Source of the DNA: Nocardia vaccinii NBRC 15922
GTDB taxonomy: Bacteria; Actinomycetota; Actinomycetes; Mycobacteriales; Mycobacteriaceae
Direction of reading: 5' to 3'
Length of the DNA stretch: 64,000 nucleotides
NCBI RefSeq assembly: GCF_001613305.1
Contig: NZ_BDCC01000009.1
Span: 496,001 to 560,000 of the forward strand
Shown: positions 46,731 to 54,865 of the stretch, piece after piece
Position numbering within the stretch: the stretch's first letter is position 1
Layout: each line of letters opens with the position of its first letter
Translations under genes and position numbers: made by a program
The notes under the pieces: generated by a model
Databases searched by the model: none
What the model was told of the DNA's origin: nothing
What the model saw: only the letters and a program-made list of their open reading frames with translations

Positions 46731-46964
46731 ATGCCGGATTCCTCTTCTGACCGTCCGCCGCGGCGCGCCGCGAATCGGCTGCTGCCCGTCGCCGTCGGCC
46801 TCTTCGTGATCGGGTTGGTGGCGATCATCGCCATATTCCTGACCCCGGTAGTGTCCGACGCCCATCCGGGCCTGTGGCTGTATCTCGTCGCGATGGCCGC
46901 GACTCCGGGCGGACTTCTGCTGGCGATCTTGTTCGCACTGTGGTCCGGCCGCCGGGCGCGCTGA
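46731..46964 (+). CDS. Small two-helix membrane protein
   Basis: A 77-residue protein: a Ser/Arg-rich head, helix 1 LLPVAVGLFVIGLVAIIAIF, a short loop (TPVVSDAHPG), helix 2 LYLVAMAATPGGLLLAILFA and a short RRAR tail. Similar to Rv0870c by position next to cspB. Function unknown. ATG 46731 is picked because the upstream frame is non-conserved. Confidence 0.7.
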   Translation: MPDSSSDRPPRRAANRLLPVAVGLFVIGLVAIIAIFLTPVVSDAHPGLWLYLVAMAATPGGLLLAILFALWSGRRAR

Positions 46965-47013
46965 ATCCCCTCGGCCGACAACAGGAATGCCCTGTTCGCA
47001 TTCCAACTACACA

Positions 47014-47029
47014 TGTGACGTTCATCACA
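47014..47029 (+). promoter_or_regulatory. CRP/GlxR-type operator
   Basis: TGTGA-N6-TCACA, a perfect cAMP-receptor-protein consensus, 430 bases upstream of rpfA and ahead of the riboswitch. In M. tuberculosis CRP (Rv3676) is known to activate rpfA; the same role is inferred here. Confidence 0.8.
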
Positions 47030-47038
47030 TCACGGCGA

Positions 47039-47060
47039 GGTCACGGACCGGTCACGGACC
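47039..47060 (+). repeat. 11-bp tandem direct repeat in the rpfA promoter region
   Basis: GGTCACGGACC occurs twice in tandem between the CRP site and the likely transcription start. It could be a second regulator site. Confidence 0.55.
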
Positions 47061-47169
47061 GTACTTGCATACGTGACAACGCACTCACCTGCACCGAAGC
47101 TACGCGGAAGACGTTGGGCGCGAGCGCGACCCGCCCGCACACGCCGGTTACCAAATAGTGATTTTTCGC

Positions 47170-47432
47170 GGCGATCGTCGTACCGTCTATCCCAGTCGGG
47201 AGCAGTCCCGGCGCCACCGGCCCGCCGCACCGAACCTCGCCCCGCGGGTACCGGAACCCCAAGGAGACAGGGGCGAGGGCGGGGAACCCACGTTCCCTAC
47301 AGGCAGGGAAGCGGAACCGGCCGGAAACGACCGATTCCTTGGGGTGAAGCCCCGGCGCACCACCCGGTGAGCCAGGGCCGGACGGCCTCTCAGTCCGAAC
47401 CCGACAGCTCACCTCGCAGGCGCGTACGAGAG
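47170..47432 (+). ncRNA. Cyclic di-AMP riboswitch (ydaO/yuaA type)
   Basis: The 5' leader of rpfA shows the ydaO motif series: CGGGGAACCCAC, TTGGGGTGAAGCC, then GGACGGCCTCTCAGTCCGAACCCGACAGCTCACCTCG (given here as its ends, positions 47378-47416), whose CCGAACCCG-CAGCT-ACCTCG core is diagnostic. Actinobacterial rpf genes are a known target; c-di-AMP binding usually turns expression off. Boundaries are approximate. The AGGGAG Shine-Dalgarno lies just after the aptamer at 47430. Confidence 0.88.
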
Positions 47433-47445
47433 GGAGACACCCGAT

Positions 47446-48123
47446 ATGAGTGGACGCCATCGCAAACCGACCAACACCGGCCGTACCGTTGCCAAGGTCG
47501 CCGTTACGAGCGCGATGATGGGCGGTGCAGGAGTGGCCCTCGCAGGCCACGCCGCCGCGGCTCCGGACTCCGACTGGGACAAGCTCGCGCAGTGTGAGTC
47601 CGGAGGCAACTGGGGCATCAACACCGGTAACGGATTCCACGGCGGACTGCAGTTCACGCCCAGCACCTGGGCTTCCTACGGCGGCACGCAGTACGCTTCG
47701 AGCCCCGAACACGCCAGCAAGGACCAGCAGATCGCGGTCGCCGAGAAGGTTCTCGCGACCCAGGGCTGGGGCGCCTGGCCTTCCTGCTCGTCGCACCTGG
47801 GCCTGCACAGCTCCCCGTCGCAGCGCACCGCGCCCGCCTCCAGCACCACCCAGCAGGCCGCTCCGCACATGCAGGCTCAGCCTGAGATCGCGACTCACTC
47901 GCAGGCTCCTGTGCAGCAGGCCCCCGTGCAGCAGGCCGCGCCGGACGGCAGCCAGCAGGTCTTCCAGACCGTCGACAAGGGCATCACCATGGCCCAGCAG
48001 CACGGCATTCAGCTGCCGCAGCAGGCCATGGACGCGTACAAAGCCGCCAAGGCCAGCGGCGTCAAGCTCGATCCCAGCGTGGTCAACTTCTTCGAGGCGA
48101 ACAAGAGCTTCCTGCCCAACTGA
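47446..48123 (+). CDS. rpfA: Resuscitation-promoting factor RpfA
   Basis: A 225-residue secreted muralytic enzyme that cleaves peptidoglycan and stimulates resuscitation of dormant cells. Signal peptide 1-39; the transglycosylase-like Rpf domain follows (SDWDKLAQCESGGNWGI with catalytic Glu51, GGLQFTPSTW, and the C50-C cysteine pair closing near WPSC). A Gln/Pro/Ala-rich linker leads to a C-terminal helical segment (LPQQAMDAYKAAKASG). ATG 47446 with AGGGAG upstream. A terminator follows. Confidence 0.95.
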   Translation: MSGRHRKPTNTGRTVAKVAVTSAMMGGAGVALAGHAAAAPDSDWDKLAQCESGGNWGINTGNGFHGGLQFTPSTWASYGGTQYASSPEHASKDQQIAVAEKVLATQGWGAWPSCSSHLGLHSSPSQRTAPASSTTQQAAPHMQAQPEIATHSQAPVQQAPVQQAAPDGSQQVFQTVDKGITMAQQHGIQLPQQAMDAYKAAKASGVKLDPSVVNFFEANKSFLPN

Positions 48124-48170
48124 CTCGGTCTGCCTGAGGCACGTTTCAGCTATTATCGGGAAATAAGAGA

Positions 48171-48200
48171 AGGCCCCGCATCCGAAAGGATGTGGGGCCT
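48171..48200 (+). terminator. Terminator after rpfA
   Basis: AGGCCCCGCATCC and GGATGTGGGGCCT pair (one G-U) around GAAA, about 50 bases after the stop and followed by a T-rich stretch. It also faces the small protein gene on the other strand. Confidence 0.9.
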
Positions 48201-48214
48201 GCTCTGTTTCGTAG

Positions 48215-48403
48215 TCAGCGGTTGATCACAGTGTGCGGGTGCACATAGGGAATCTCTTCCGCCGGCACCGGAAACTCGGTGTCCTCGCCGAACGGCGAAA
48301 GACCACCGGAACGGGTGGATGAGAGCTCAGTGACGGCATGGTCGCCATTGTCGAGCTGCGGCCAGCCGTTGTCGACGTAGGGTTTCTTCGATTTGTTCAC
48401 CAC
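48215..48403 (-). CDS. Small conserved hypothetical protein
   Basis: A 62-residue acidic, soluble protein beginning [20 protein letters not shown] and ending [13 protein letters not shown]. Two adjacent GTG codons (48403, 48400) may start it. It lies between rpfA and the helicase-like gene, where mycobacteria also have a small protein gene. Function unknown; the codon pattern looks genuine. Confidence 0.65.
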   Translation of the reverse strand: MVNKSKKPYVDNGWPQLDNGDHAVTELSSTRSGGLSPFGEDTEFPVPAEEIPYVHPHTVINR

Positions 48404-48511
48404 GGGATCATTCTGGCACGGCCGCCTCGATCGCCGCACGCTCCCATTGCCGCTGCGCGACGGTGGCCGGTCCCTCAGCGCCCACCCGTGTGTCGCCGTA
48501 CGCTGGACAGG

Positions 48512-50908
48512 ATGACCACGACCGACCGCACGCCCCGGACCGGGGACGACCGTCCCACGGGAGCCGCTCCCGGAGCCCGAGGCCCGGCCGGTGTCGCCCA
48601 GCTGGCCGACTGGTTGTCCGCCCGCGCTGACGAAGAGCTCGTGACCCTGCTGGAACTGCGGCCGGATCTGGCAGTGCCGCTGCCCGCATCGATGGCCGTC
48701 CTGGCCGCCCGCGCCGAACAGCGGGCGTCGGTGCTGCGGGCCTGCGACGATCTCGACACACTCGATTTCGCCATCATCGAGACCCTGGCGGTACACGGCG
48801 CGGCCTTCCCGAGTCGCACCGCCGCCCCGCTACCGCGCAAACAGCTGCACAAGCTACTGAGCGATCGCGTGCCCACCAAGACCGTCGATCTGTCCACAGC
48901 CCGGCTCAGCACCCGTGCTCTGGTCTGGGGCACGAAGGAACTGCATCTGGTCGCGGCCGCGAAGGATGCACTGCCCTGGCAGCTCGGCAGCACCACCGAA
49001 CTCCCCGATGCGCTCACCGAATCGGAGATCGTCGAGGCGCTGGCCGAGATCGGTCCCCCCGAACGCGCCCTGCTGGACAAGCTGGCCGCCACCGGTCCGC
49101 GCGGCCGTACCCGCGACGCGGCCCCCGGCACCGCACCGGACCGCCCGATTCAGCGCCTGCTCGCCCATCGCCTGCTGAACTGGGTCGGCGCGGAGACCGT
49201 CGAACTGCCCCCCGCGGTCGGGCAGGTACTGCGCCGCGAACCGGTGACCGATCCGCACGCGCTCGTGCCGCCGCAGCCAACACCGGTCAAGCACACCGCC
49301 GCCGATGTCAACGCCGCGGCCGCGGGCGAGGTGGGCGAACTGCTGCGGCACTGCGGAGACATCCTCGAGGTGCTGGGCACCGCACCCGCGCCAGCGCTGC
49401 GCTCCGGCGGACTCGGCGTTCGGGAGTTGCGCCGCATCGCCAAGCAGACCGGCGTCGAGGAGATCCGCGTCGGCCTGCTCGCCGAGGTGCTCGCGGCAGC
49501 ACGCCTGCTGGACAAGGGCATTCCCGAACCGCCCCCGCCGGACGACTCGTTCGACGACTGCTGGGCGCCCACGACCACCGCCGACGGCTGGCGCGAACAT
49601 GCACCGGCCCGCCGCTGGGTGATACTCGCACACGCCTGGCTGGAATTGGACCGTTTCCCCTGGATGATCGGTCTGCGCGACGCCAATGACAAACCGCTGG
49701 CGGCCTTATCGATGGAATTGCGCAATATGCACGCGGTCCGGGACCGCCGGGCGATTCTGAGCCTGCTGGCCGAATTCCCGCCGGGCTCCGCGGTATCGGC
49801 CGCCGATCTGGCACGAGTGCTGGCCTGGCGACAGCCGCGTCTGCGCAGACACTTTCACACCGACGCCGTGGAACGCACCCTCATCGAGGCCGCGACGCTG
49901 GGACTGATCGGACGCGGTGCGCTGACCTCCGCTGGACGCGCGCTACTGCACGGCCCCGGCGCGGCCGGCGATGCCGCTGTCCCCGAGGAGGCGCTGCGCA
50001 ACGCCGAGGCCGAAATGGATTCGGCGCTACCCGATCCGGTCGACCACGTGCTGGTGCAGGCGGACCTCACGGTGATCGCCCCCGGACCGCTGATCCCGGA
50101 TCTGCAGAGCCGGATCGCACTGGTGGCCGATATCGAATCAGCCGGTGCGGCAACCGTTTACCGGATCGGCGAGACATCGGTGCGGCGCGCTCTGGACGCC
50201 GGGATGACCGCGGCCGAACTGCATCAGCTGTTCACGACATATTCGCGCACTCCGGTTCCGCAGTCGCTGAGCTATCTGATCGACGATGTGGCCCGTCGGC
50301 ACGGGCGACTGCGGGCCGGTATCGCACAATCCTTCGTCCGCAGTGAGGATCCCGCACTTCTGGCCGAGGTGCTCGCCGCGCCGGTGGCCGAGCAGTTGGC
50401 GCTGCGGGCGGTCGCGCCGACCGTGGCGATCTCACAGGCCACGCTCGCCGAGGTACTCGACGAGCTGCGGGCGGCCGGATTCAGTCCGGCCGGGGAGGAT
50501 TCCTCGGGTGCGATCGTCGATCTGCGTCCGCGTGGTGCGCGCATTCCGGCTCGTCCGAGCACTCGCAACGCCTGGCGGCCCAGCCTGCCCAATACCGAAC
50601 AGCTCGGACAGCTGGTGGCCGAACTACGCGCCGGAGAACGCGCGGCACAGGCGAAATCGGGTCAGACGGTACGCGCTGACGGCTCCCGCACGAGTACCGC
50701 GGCCACCATGGCCTTGCTTCAGCTGGCCGTGCGGGTTCGACGGCCGGTGCATATCGGATACGTCGACGCGCAGGGGGTGGCCACTCAGCGCATCGTCGAA
50801 CCGCTCCAGGTCTCCGGCGGCCAATTGAACGCCCTGGATCCGGTCACCGGTGCGGTACGAAATTTCACACTGCACCGGATCGCGTCCGTGGCGCTGGTGG
50901 ATCAGTAG
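48512..50908 (+). CDS. Helicase_C_3 / WYL-like protein (Rv0862c-like)
   Basis: A 798-residue protein lacking Walker motifs despite the family name. The central to C-terminal part (about 515-660) is a helicase_C_3 domain: [29 protein letters not shown], and [24 protein letters not shown]. The last 80 residues look like a WYL fold ([18 protein letters not shown], then [10 protein letters not shown]). The domain recurs in the XPB protein at 54.9 kb, so a joint DNA-repair role is plausible. ATG 48512 behind GGACAGG. Confidence 0.82.
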   Translation: MTTTDRTPRTGDDRPTGAAPGARGPAGVAQLADWLSARADEELVTLLELRPDLAVPLPASMAVLAARAEQRASVLRACDDLDTLDFAIIETLAVHGAAFPSRTAAPLPRKQLHKLLSDRVPTKTVDLSTARLSTRALVWGTKELHLVAAAKDALPWQLGSTTELPDALTESEIVEALAEIGPPERALLDKLAATGPRGRTRDAAPGTAPDRPIQRLLAHRLLNWVGAETVELPPAVGQVLRREPVTDPHALVPPQPTPVKHTAADVNAAAAGEVGELLRHCGDILEVLGTAPAPALRSGGLGVRELRRIAKQTGVEEIRVGLLAEVLAAARLLDKGIPEPPPPDDSFDDCWAPTTTADGWREHAPARRWVILAHAWLELDRFPWMIGLRDANDKPLAALSMELRNMHAVRDRRAILSLLAEFPPGSAVSAADLARVLAWRQPRLRRHFHTDAVERTLIEAATLGLIGRGALTSAGRALLHGPGAAGDAAVPEEALRNAEAEMDSALPDPVDHVLVQADLTVIAPGPLIPDLQSRIALVADIESAGAATVYRIGETSVRRALDAGMTAAELHQLFTTYSRTPVPQSLSYLIDDVARRHGRLRAGIAQSFVRSEDPALLAEVLAAPVAEQLALRAVAPTVAISQATLAEVLDELRAAGFSPAGEDSSGAIVDLRPRGARIPARPSTRNAWRPSLPNTEQLGQLVAELRAGERAAQAKSGQTVRADGSRTSTAATMALLQLAVRVRRPVHIGYVDAQGVATQRIVEPLQVSGGQLNALDPVTGAVRNFTLHRIASVALVDQ

Positions 50909-50982
50909 ACGCCGGGCGAAGCGAGTTTCAGCATCCTCGGCCACGAACCTTCCGGTTGCCGAGGACATGATGATTGGGAGGT

Positions 50983-51090
50983 TCAGTAATCGGCGGGGTA
51001 CTGATGGGACAACCCCTCGATGCCGAGCATCAGATATCCGAGGGAGCGGCCCAGGGTGTTACTGAGCAGCATGAGTCCGTAGATATTCAT
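50983..51090 (-). CDS. 35-residue microprotein
   Basis: A short ORF missed by length filters. ATG 51090, stop TGA at 50983-50985, encoding 35 residues (starts MNIYGLMLLSNTLGRSLGY, ends HQYPADY). AAGG lies eight bases upstream within GAGGGAAGG. Its N-terminal two-thirds are hydrophobic or amphipathic, suggesting membrane association. A palindromic operator and a -10 lie just upstream. No homologue is recognised; it may also be a leader peptide. Confidence 0.55.
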   Translation of the reverse strand: MNIYGLMLLSNTLGRSLGYLMLGIEGLSHQYPADY

Positions 51091-51125
51091 TTGTCCGGCC
51101 TTCCCTCGCGGCGTTCTGCGCACAG

Positions 51126-51160
51126 ATTGTAAGCACAATTGTCAACGGTGGCGCACCGTT
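51126..51160 (-). promoter_or_regulatory. Promoter and palindromic operator upstream of the microprotein
   Basis: On the minus strand TACAAT (51126-51131) is a good -10. Just upstream is ACAATTGT (51136-51143), then AACGGTG-N3-CACCGTT (51144-51160), a perfect 7-3-7 palindrome covering the -35 position. The rest of the gap to 51450 holds no gene I can support. Confidence 0.6.
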
Positions 51161-51450
51161 ACATCTCACAACAGACTGCTCGGTTGACACACACTTGCCA
51201 TCATTGTCGTCCGGCGTGGTGTGTGCGTTACGTTGACGAAGCCGGGCTCAGGCACGTCATCGCCCGAATCAGCTGGGCGGACAGCCGATTCCACGCGCTG
51301 CCTCGGGCTCCGAGGTCTGCGCGGAGATCGCCGCGCCGGCCGAGCCCGGGGCGGGTCGCCCGCACCGCAGTACCCCCGCACGAATCGCCGCCGCACGCGC
51401 CGATGTCGAACGCGACTGCGCCGCAACCACACTCGACGATCGTTGTCGGC

Positions 51451-52860
51451 TCAGGTGTGCAGCGAACCCGGGTAGAGGTATCGGTCGGCGGGGCGGGTGG
51501 TGCCGTCGAGCCAGGCGGTGAAGAAGCCGGACAGGTCGATCGGGGTTCTGGACTGCATGTACTGGCGGAACTCGGGCATCGAGGCATTGCCGTAGGCGTG
51601 TGATCGCACGAATTGGGCGACCGACGAGAAGAAGACGCCGTCCCCGATCAGGCGGCGCAGCGCGTGCAGGAACAACGGGCCGCGGTGGTAGACCGAGGTG
51701 AATTCCTTTCCAGCGCCGGGATTCTGCAGCGGGATCTGCCAGAAGTCCGCTCGGTTGCGGAATTTGGCGAGCGTACTGCGGTACTGCGCATCGACGTCCT
51801 TGCCCTGCTTGCGTTCCGGCCACAGGTAGTCGGCGGTGTAGCTGGCGAAACATTCGTTCAGGCAGACATCGGACCAGTTGCGCACCGACATCGAATCGCC
51901 CCACCACTGGTGGGCGTTCTCGTGCACGACCGTGTTCAGATCGGTCCACGGGGCATAGACCGGGCGGGTCTGGGTCTCCAGCGAGAAAGGCAGGTCGGTG
52001 TCGACATAGATACCGCCGCCGCTCTCGAACGGGTATGGGCCGTATAGGGATTCGAGGAAGTCCAACACCTCCGGCAACCGCCGTTCGAGATCCTTGCGCG
52101 TCTCCGACCGCGGGGCGAAGGCGCTGATCAGCGGGGTTCCGTCGGCTCGACGCTGATTCAGGAAATCGAGATGATCGATCGCGACGGTGGTCAGATAACC
52201 CAGCACCGGATGCTGCGTCGCCCATTCCGCGATCCGCTGCGAGCCGTGCACCTCATCACGCACGCGCAGTCCGTTCGAGATGACCTGCCACTCCTGCGGA
52301 ACCGTCACGGTGAGGTCGAAGGTGGCCTTGTCCAGCGGAGTGTCGTTGAGCGGGTACCAGGTCGCGGCCGAATGCGGTTCACCCGCGGCGAACGCTCCGC
52401 CACTGGGTGAGATGGTCCAACCGTGGTCGGAATGATCCGACTCGATGCCGGAGTATCGGACGGTCACGGTGAACGGCAGCCCGGGCAGGATCGGCAGGGC
52501 CGGTGTGACATTCAGCTTGTGATCACCGGTGCGGGCGAATCCGGCCGGCAGATTGTTCACCGAAACCTGTTGCACATCAGGGCCGTTGAAGTCCAGAGTG
52601 AATGCGCGCAGCGGCTGGCCGGCGACCGCGTCCAGCCGTGCGGCGCCGGTCAGGTGATGCGTCGGCGGATCGTAATCGATGGCGACCGCATAGTGGTCGA
52701 CGTGATAGCCGCCGTTGCCGTCGTCCGGATAGTAGGGATCGCCGAGCCCCGGCGCGCCGACCAGCGGATCGGCAGGCGTTCGCGCCTGCGCGGGCACCGA
52801 CAAACCGGCCGCCAGCAACACACCGGCCAGGACTGCGCACACCCATTTGTGCGATGTCAT
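51451..52860 (-). CDS. Secreted M1-family zinc aminopeptidase
   Basis: A 469-residue exported metallopeptidase. Signal peptide (WVCAVLAGVLLAAGLSVPAQA), an N-terminal beta domain (GYHVDHYAVAIDYDPPTHHLTG) and the thermolysin-like core with zinc motif HENAH-x18-E (VCLNECF). The substrate-binding GAMEN motif is not recognisable; the corresponding strand reads FSLETQTRPVY, as in the secreted actinobacterial group. Likely cleaves N-terminal residues from peptides outside the cell. ATG 52860. Confidence 0.88.
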   Translation of the reverse strand: MTSHKWVCAVLAGVLLAAGLSVPAQARTPADPLVGAPGLGDPYYPDDGNGGYHVDHYAVAIDYDPPTHHLTGAARLDAVAGQPLRAFTLDFNGPDVQQVSVNNLPAGFARTGDHKLNVTPALPILPGLPFTVTVRYSGIESDHSDHGWTISPSGGAFAAGEPHSAATWYPLNDTPLDKATFDLTVTVPQEWQVISNGLRVRDEVHGSQRIAEWATQHPVLGYLTTVAIDHLDFLNQRRADGTPLISAFAPRSETRKDLERRLPEVLDFLESLYGPYPFESGGGIYVDTDLPFSLETQTRPVYAPWTDLNTVVHENAHQWWGDSMSVRNWSDVCLNECFASYTADYLWPERKQGKDVDAQYRSTLAKFRNRADFWQIPLQNPGAGKEFTSVYHRGPLFLHALRRLIGDGVFFSSVAQFVRSHAYGNASMPEFRQYMQSRTPIDLSGFFTAWLDGTTRPADRYLYPGSLHT

Positions 52861-52960
52861 GCGGACTTGTCCACCCCTTCTCGGCACGCGGTTCCGGCGA
52901 CGGTCGATGCTAACCCACCCGAAAGCCCAGGCCGGAGCGGCACACCACGCGAATCGGCGG

Positions 52961-53605
52961 CTAACCGCCCGAACCCGAGACCGCCACACTCGCCCCGAGA
53001 CCCATGATCATCACGCCCCCGGCGCCGCCGACGGCCTCCAGACGCCGCGGCGACCGCGCGAACCAATCGCGTGCCGTACCGGCCAGCAGCGCCCAGGCGC
53101 TGTCGGAGATCAATGCGATGCACACGAATATGCAACCCAGAGCCAGCATCTGCAACGGCACCGAACCGTGCTCGCGATCCACGAACTGCGGCAGCATCGC
53201 GGAGAAGAAGATGATCGCCTTCGGATTGGTCACCCCGACGATGAACCCCTGCCGGAACACTCGCCGATACGCCGGCGGGCGCGTCGAGGTCGACGCGGCC
53301 AATGCCGTCCGGAGCGATCGCCGCTGCCGGATCGCCTGGGCGCCGATGTAGATCAGGTACAGCCCGCCGCCGACCTTGACGATCGTCAACGCGATCGCGG
53401 AGGCCGCGACCAGCGTGCCGAGTCCGGCCGCCACCAGCGCCAGCATGATCTGCACGCCGAGGGCATGCCCCAGCACCGAAACCAGTGCCGCGCGTTTGCC
53501 ATCGGTCAACGCGCGGCCGATCGTGAACAGGACGCCCGGACCAGGAATCACGATGATGATCGTTCCGGCCACGATGAATGCGAGCAGATTTGCGGCGGAC
53601 GGCAT
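52961..53605 (-). CDS. LysE/RhtB-family exporter
   Basis: A 214-residue membrane protein with six helices and the family signature IPGPGVLFTIGRALTDGKRAAL, then GVTNPKAIIFFSAMLPQFV. Exports amino acids or derivatives; substrate unknown. ATG 53605 starts at the first helix; the longer frame is not conserved. Confidence 0.87.
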   Translation of the reverse strand: MPSAANLLAFIVAGTIIIVIPGPGVLFTIGRALTDGKRAALVSVLGHALGVQIMLALVAAGLGTLVAASAIALTIVKVGGGLYLIYIGAQAIRQRRSLRTALAASTSTRPPAYRRVFRQGFIVGVTNPKAIIFFSAMLPQFVDREHGSVPLQMLALGCIFVCIALISDSAWALLAGTARDWFARSPRRLEAVGGAGGVMIMGLGASVAVSGSGG

Positions 53606-53640
53606 CTTTCGATCATACGAAGGCGCGCAAGCGTTTTTGG

Positions 53641-54834
53641 CTATCCGCGCAGCTCCTCGGGCAGCTGGTGCGGATCGAGCAGGAGGCGTCCGAAATCGGC
53701 GGTGCGCACCTTCTCGGCCAGGGAACGATTGTCGGCCAGCAGTTTCCACTTGGCCTCGGGGATGGCGTCGCGGGCCCGGGAGATGACCTCCGGATCGCGG
53801 GTGCCCCAGGCGATCGGCATCGCGCCGACCGACTGCCGCAAGCCACCCACCGACAGCGGTGCACGATCGGCCCGCACGGTCACCGAGGGGATCTGCTCAC
53901 CGGGCCAGGACCGATGGCCGGGCAGCGACCGCACGGTTCGGGTGATCAGCGCGTAACGCGGCGCCGCACCGGATTTGGCCAGGTTGACCAGGGCCAGCAG
54001 CAGCGCACCGCGCGGATGCCGATCCGAGACGATCGCCGGGACGAGTTCGCCCTCGGCATAGAGTTTTTCGATCCGAGCGCGATGCGGCGTCCACAGCGCC
54101 ACGAACAGCGAGGTCACCGTGCCGAGCGCGAAGGCTACGGCCAGCAGGAACGAATACGGGTGGTTCAGCCAGATCAGCCAGGCGGTCCCGAGCCCGAGCA
54201 CGACGGTCGCGGTGAATGCCAGGATTCGAAGTTTCCGGGTGTCCGCGACCACCTCGTTGACCGCCCGGGCATGTTCGCGATCCACCACGAATTCGAAGGC
54301 TGGATCTTCGGCCTCCGCTCCGCTCCGGCGGGGTCGCGGCCCCCCAGGGCTCGATTCTTCCCTCCTCCGCTCCTCCGCTTCGCTCCCCCGCTCCGTCAGT
54401 CCAGAATCGAGCCGGGCCGCGACCTCGGAGCCGGCGTTATCCGGGGTGGGCGAACCTGGGTGATCCTCGACGTTGTGGCTCGGTCGCTGCGCCAATCCAG
54501 CATCGACCCGGGCCCCGATCTCGCCGGAGCGGGCGTTACCCGGGGCGGGCGAACCCGGGTGATCCTCGACTCCTCCTCCACGGCTCCCCCGCCCCGTCAG
54601 CCCGGAATCAGCACGGACCCCGGCCTCGGAGCCGGGGCTACCCGGGGCGGGCGAACTCGGGTGACCTTGGACTCCTCCATGGCTCGGTCGCTGCGTCAGC
54701 CCGGAATCGAGCCGGGCCGCGGCCTCGGAACCGGCGCTACCCGGGGTGAGCGCACTGGGTGGGCGCCGGCTGACATCCGGTTGGCCCGGATCGAACGGGC
54801 CGGTACTTGCTGCGCCGGGCGGGCGTTCAGCCAT
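53641..54834 (-). CDS. DUF3239-like membrane protein with repeat-derived N-terminus
   Basis: A 397-residue protein. Residues 178-397 are DUF3239-like: two membrane helices (LRILAFTATVVLGLGTAWLIWL, FLLAVAFALGTVTSLFVAL) and a soluble domain. The first 175 residues are encoded by dispersed repeat copy D in four tandem units (each near SPAPGNAGSEVAARLDSGLT). Whether that head is functional or tolerated is open. GGAGG lies eight bases before ATG 54834. Confidence 0.75.
   Translation of the reverse strand: MAERPPGAASTGPFDPGQPDVSRRPPSALTPGSAGSEAAARLDSGLTQRPSHGGVQGHPSSPAPGSPGSEAGVRADSGLTGRGSRGGGVEDHPGSPAPGNARSGEIGARVDAGLAQRPSHNVEDHPGSPTPDNAGSEVAARLDSGLTERGSEAEERRREESSPGGPRPRRSGAEAEDPAFEFVVDREHARAVNEVVADTRKLRILAFTATVVLGLGTAWLIWLNHPYSFLLAVAFALGTVTSLFVALWTPHRARIEKLYAEGELVPAIVSDRHPRGALLLALVNLAKSGAAPRYALITRTVRSLPGHRSWPGEQIPSVTVRADRAPLSVGGLRQSVGAMPIAWGTRDPEVISRARDAIPEAKWKLLADNRSLAEKVRTADFGRLLLDPHQLPEELRG
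54305..54770 (+). repeat. Dispersed repeat copy D, tandemly expanded inside a coding sequence
   Basis: A full copy (54305-54470) is followed by three more copies of its 3' half (about 100 bp each, starting near 54491, 54594 and 54691). Each contains a CAGTCCRGAATCGAGCC-like block, CTCGGAGCCGGCGTTA and CCGGGGTGGGCGAAC. All lengths keep the reading frame of the DUF3239-like gene on the other strand. Confidence 0.8.
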
Positions 54835-54865
54835 AGCCAGGTCCTCCGTCCGGTTTTCGAGTCGT

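Noticed and set aside
51139..51603. A 154-residue plus-strand frame between the microprotein and the M1 peptidase
   Set aside because: Arg/Pro-rich, overlaps the C-terminus of the M1 gene antisense and has no family resemblance.
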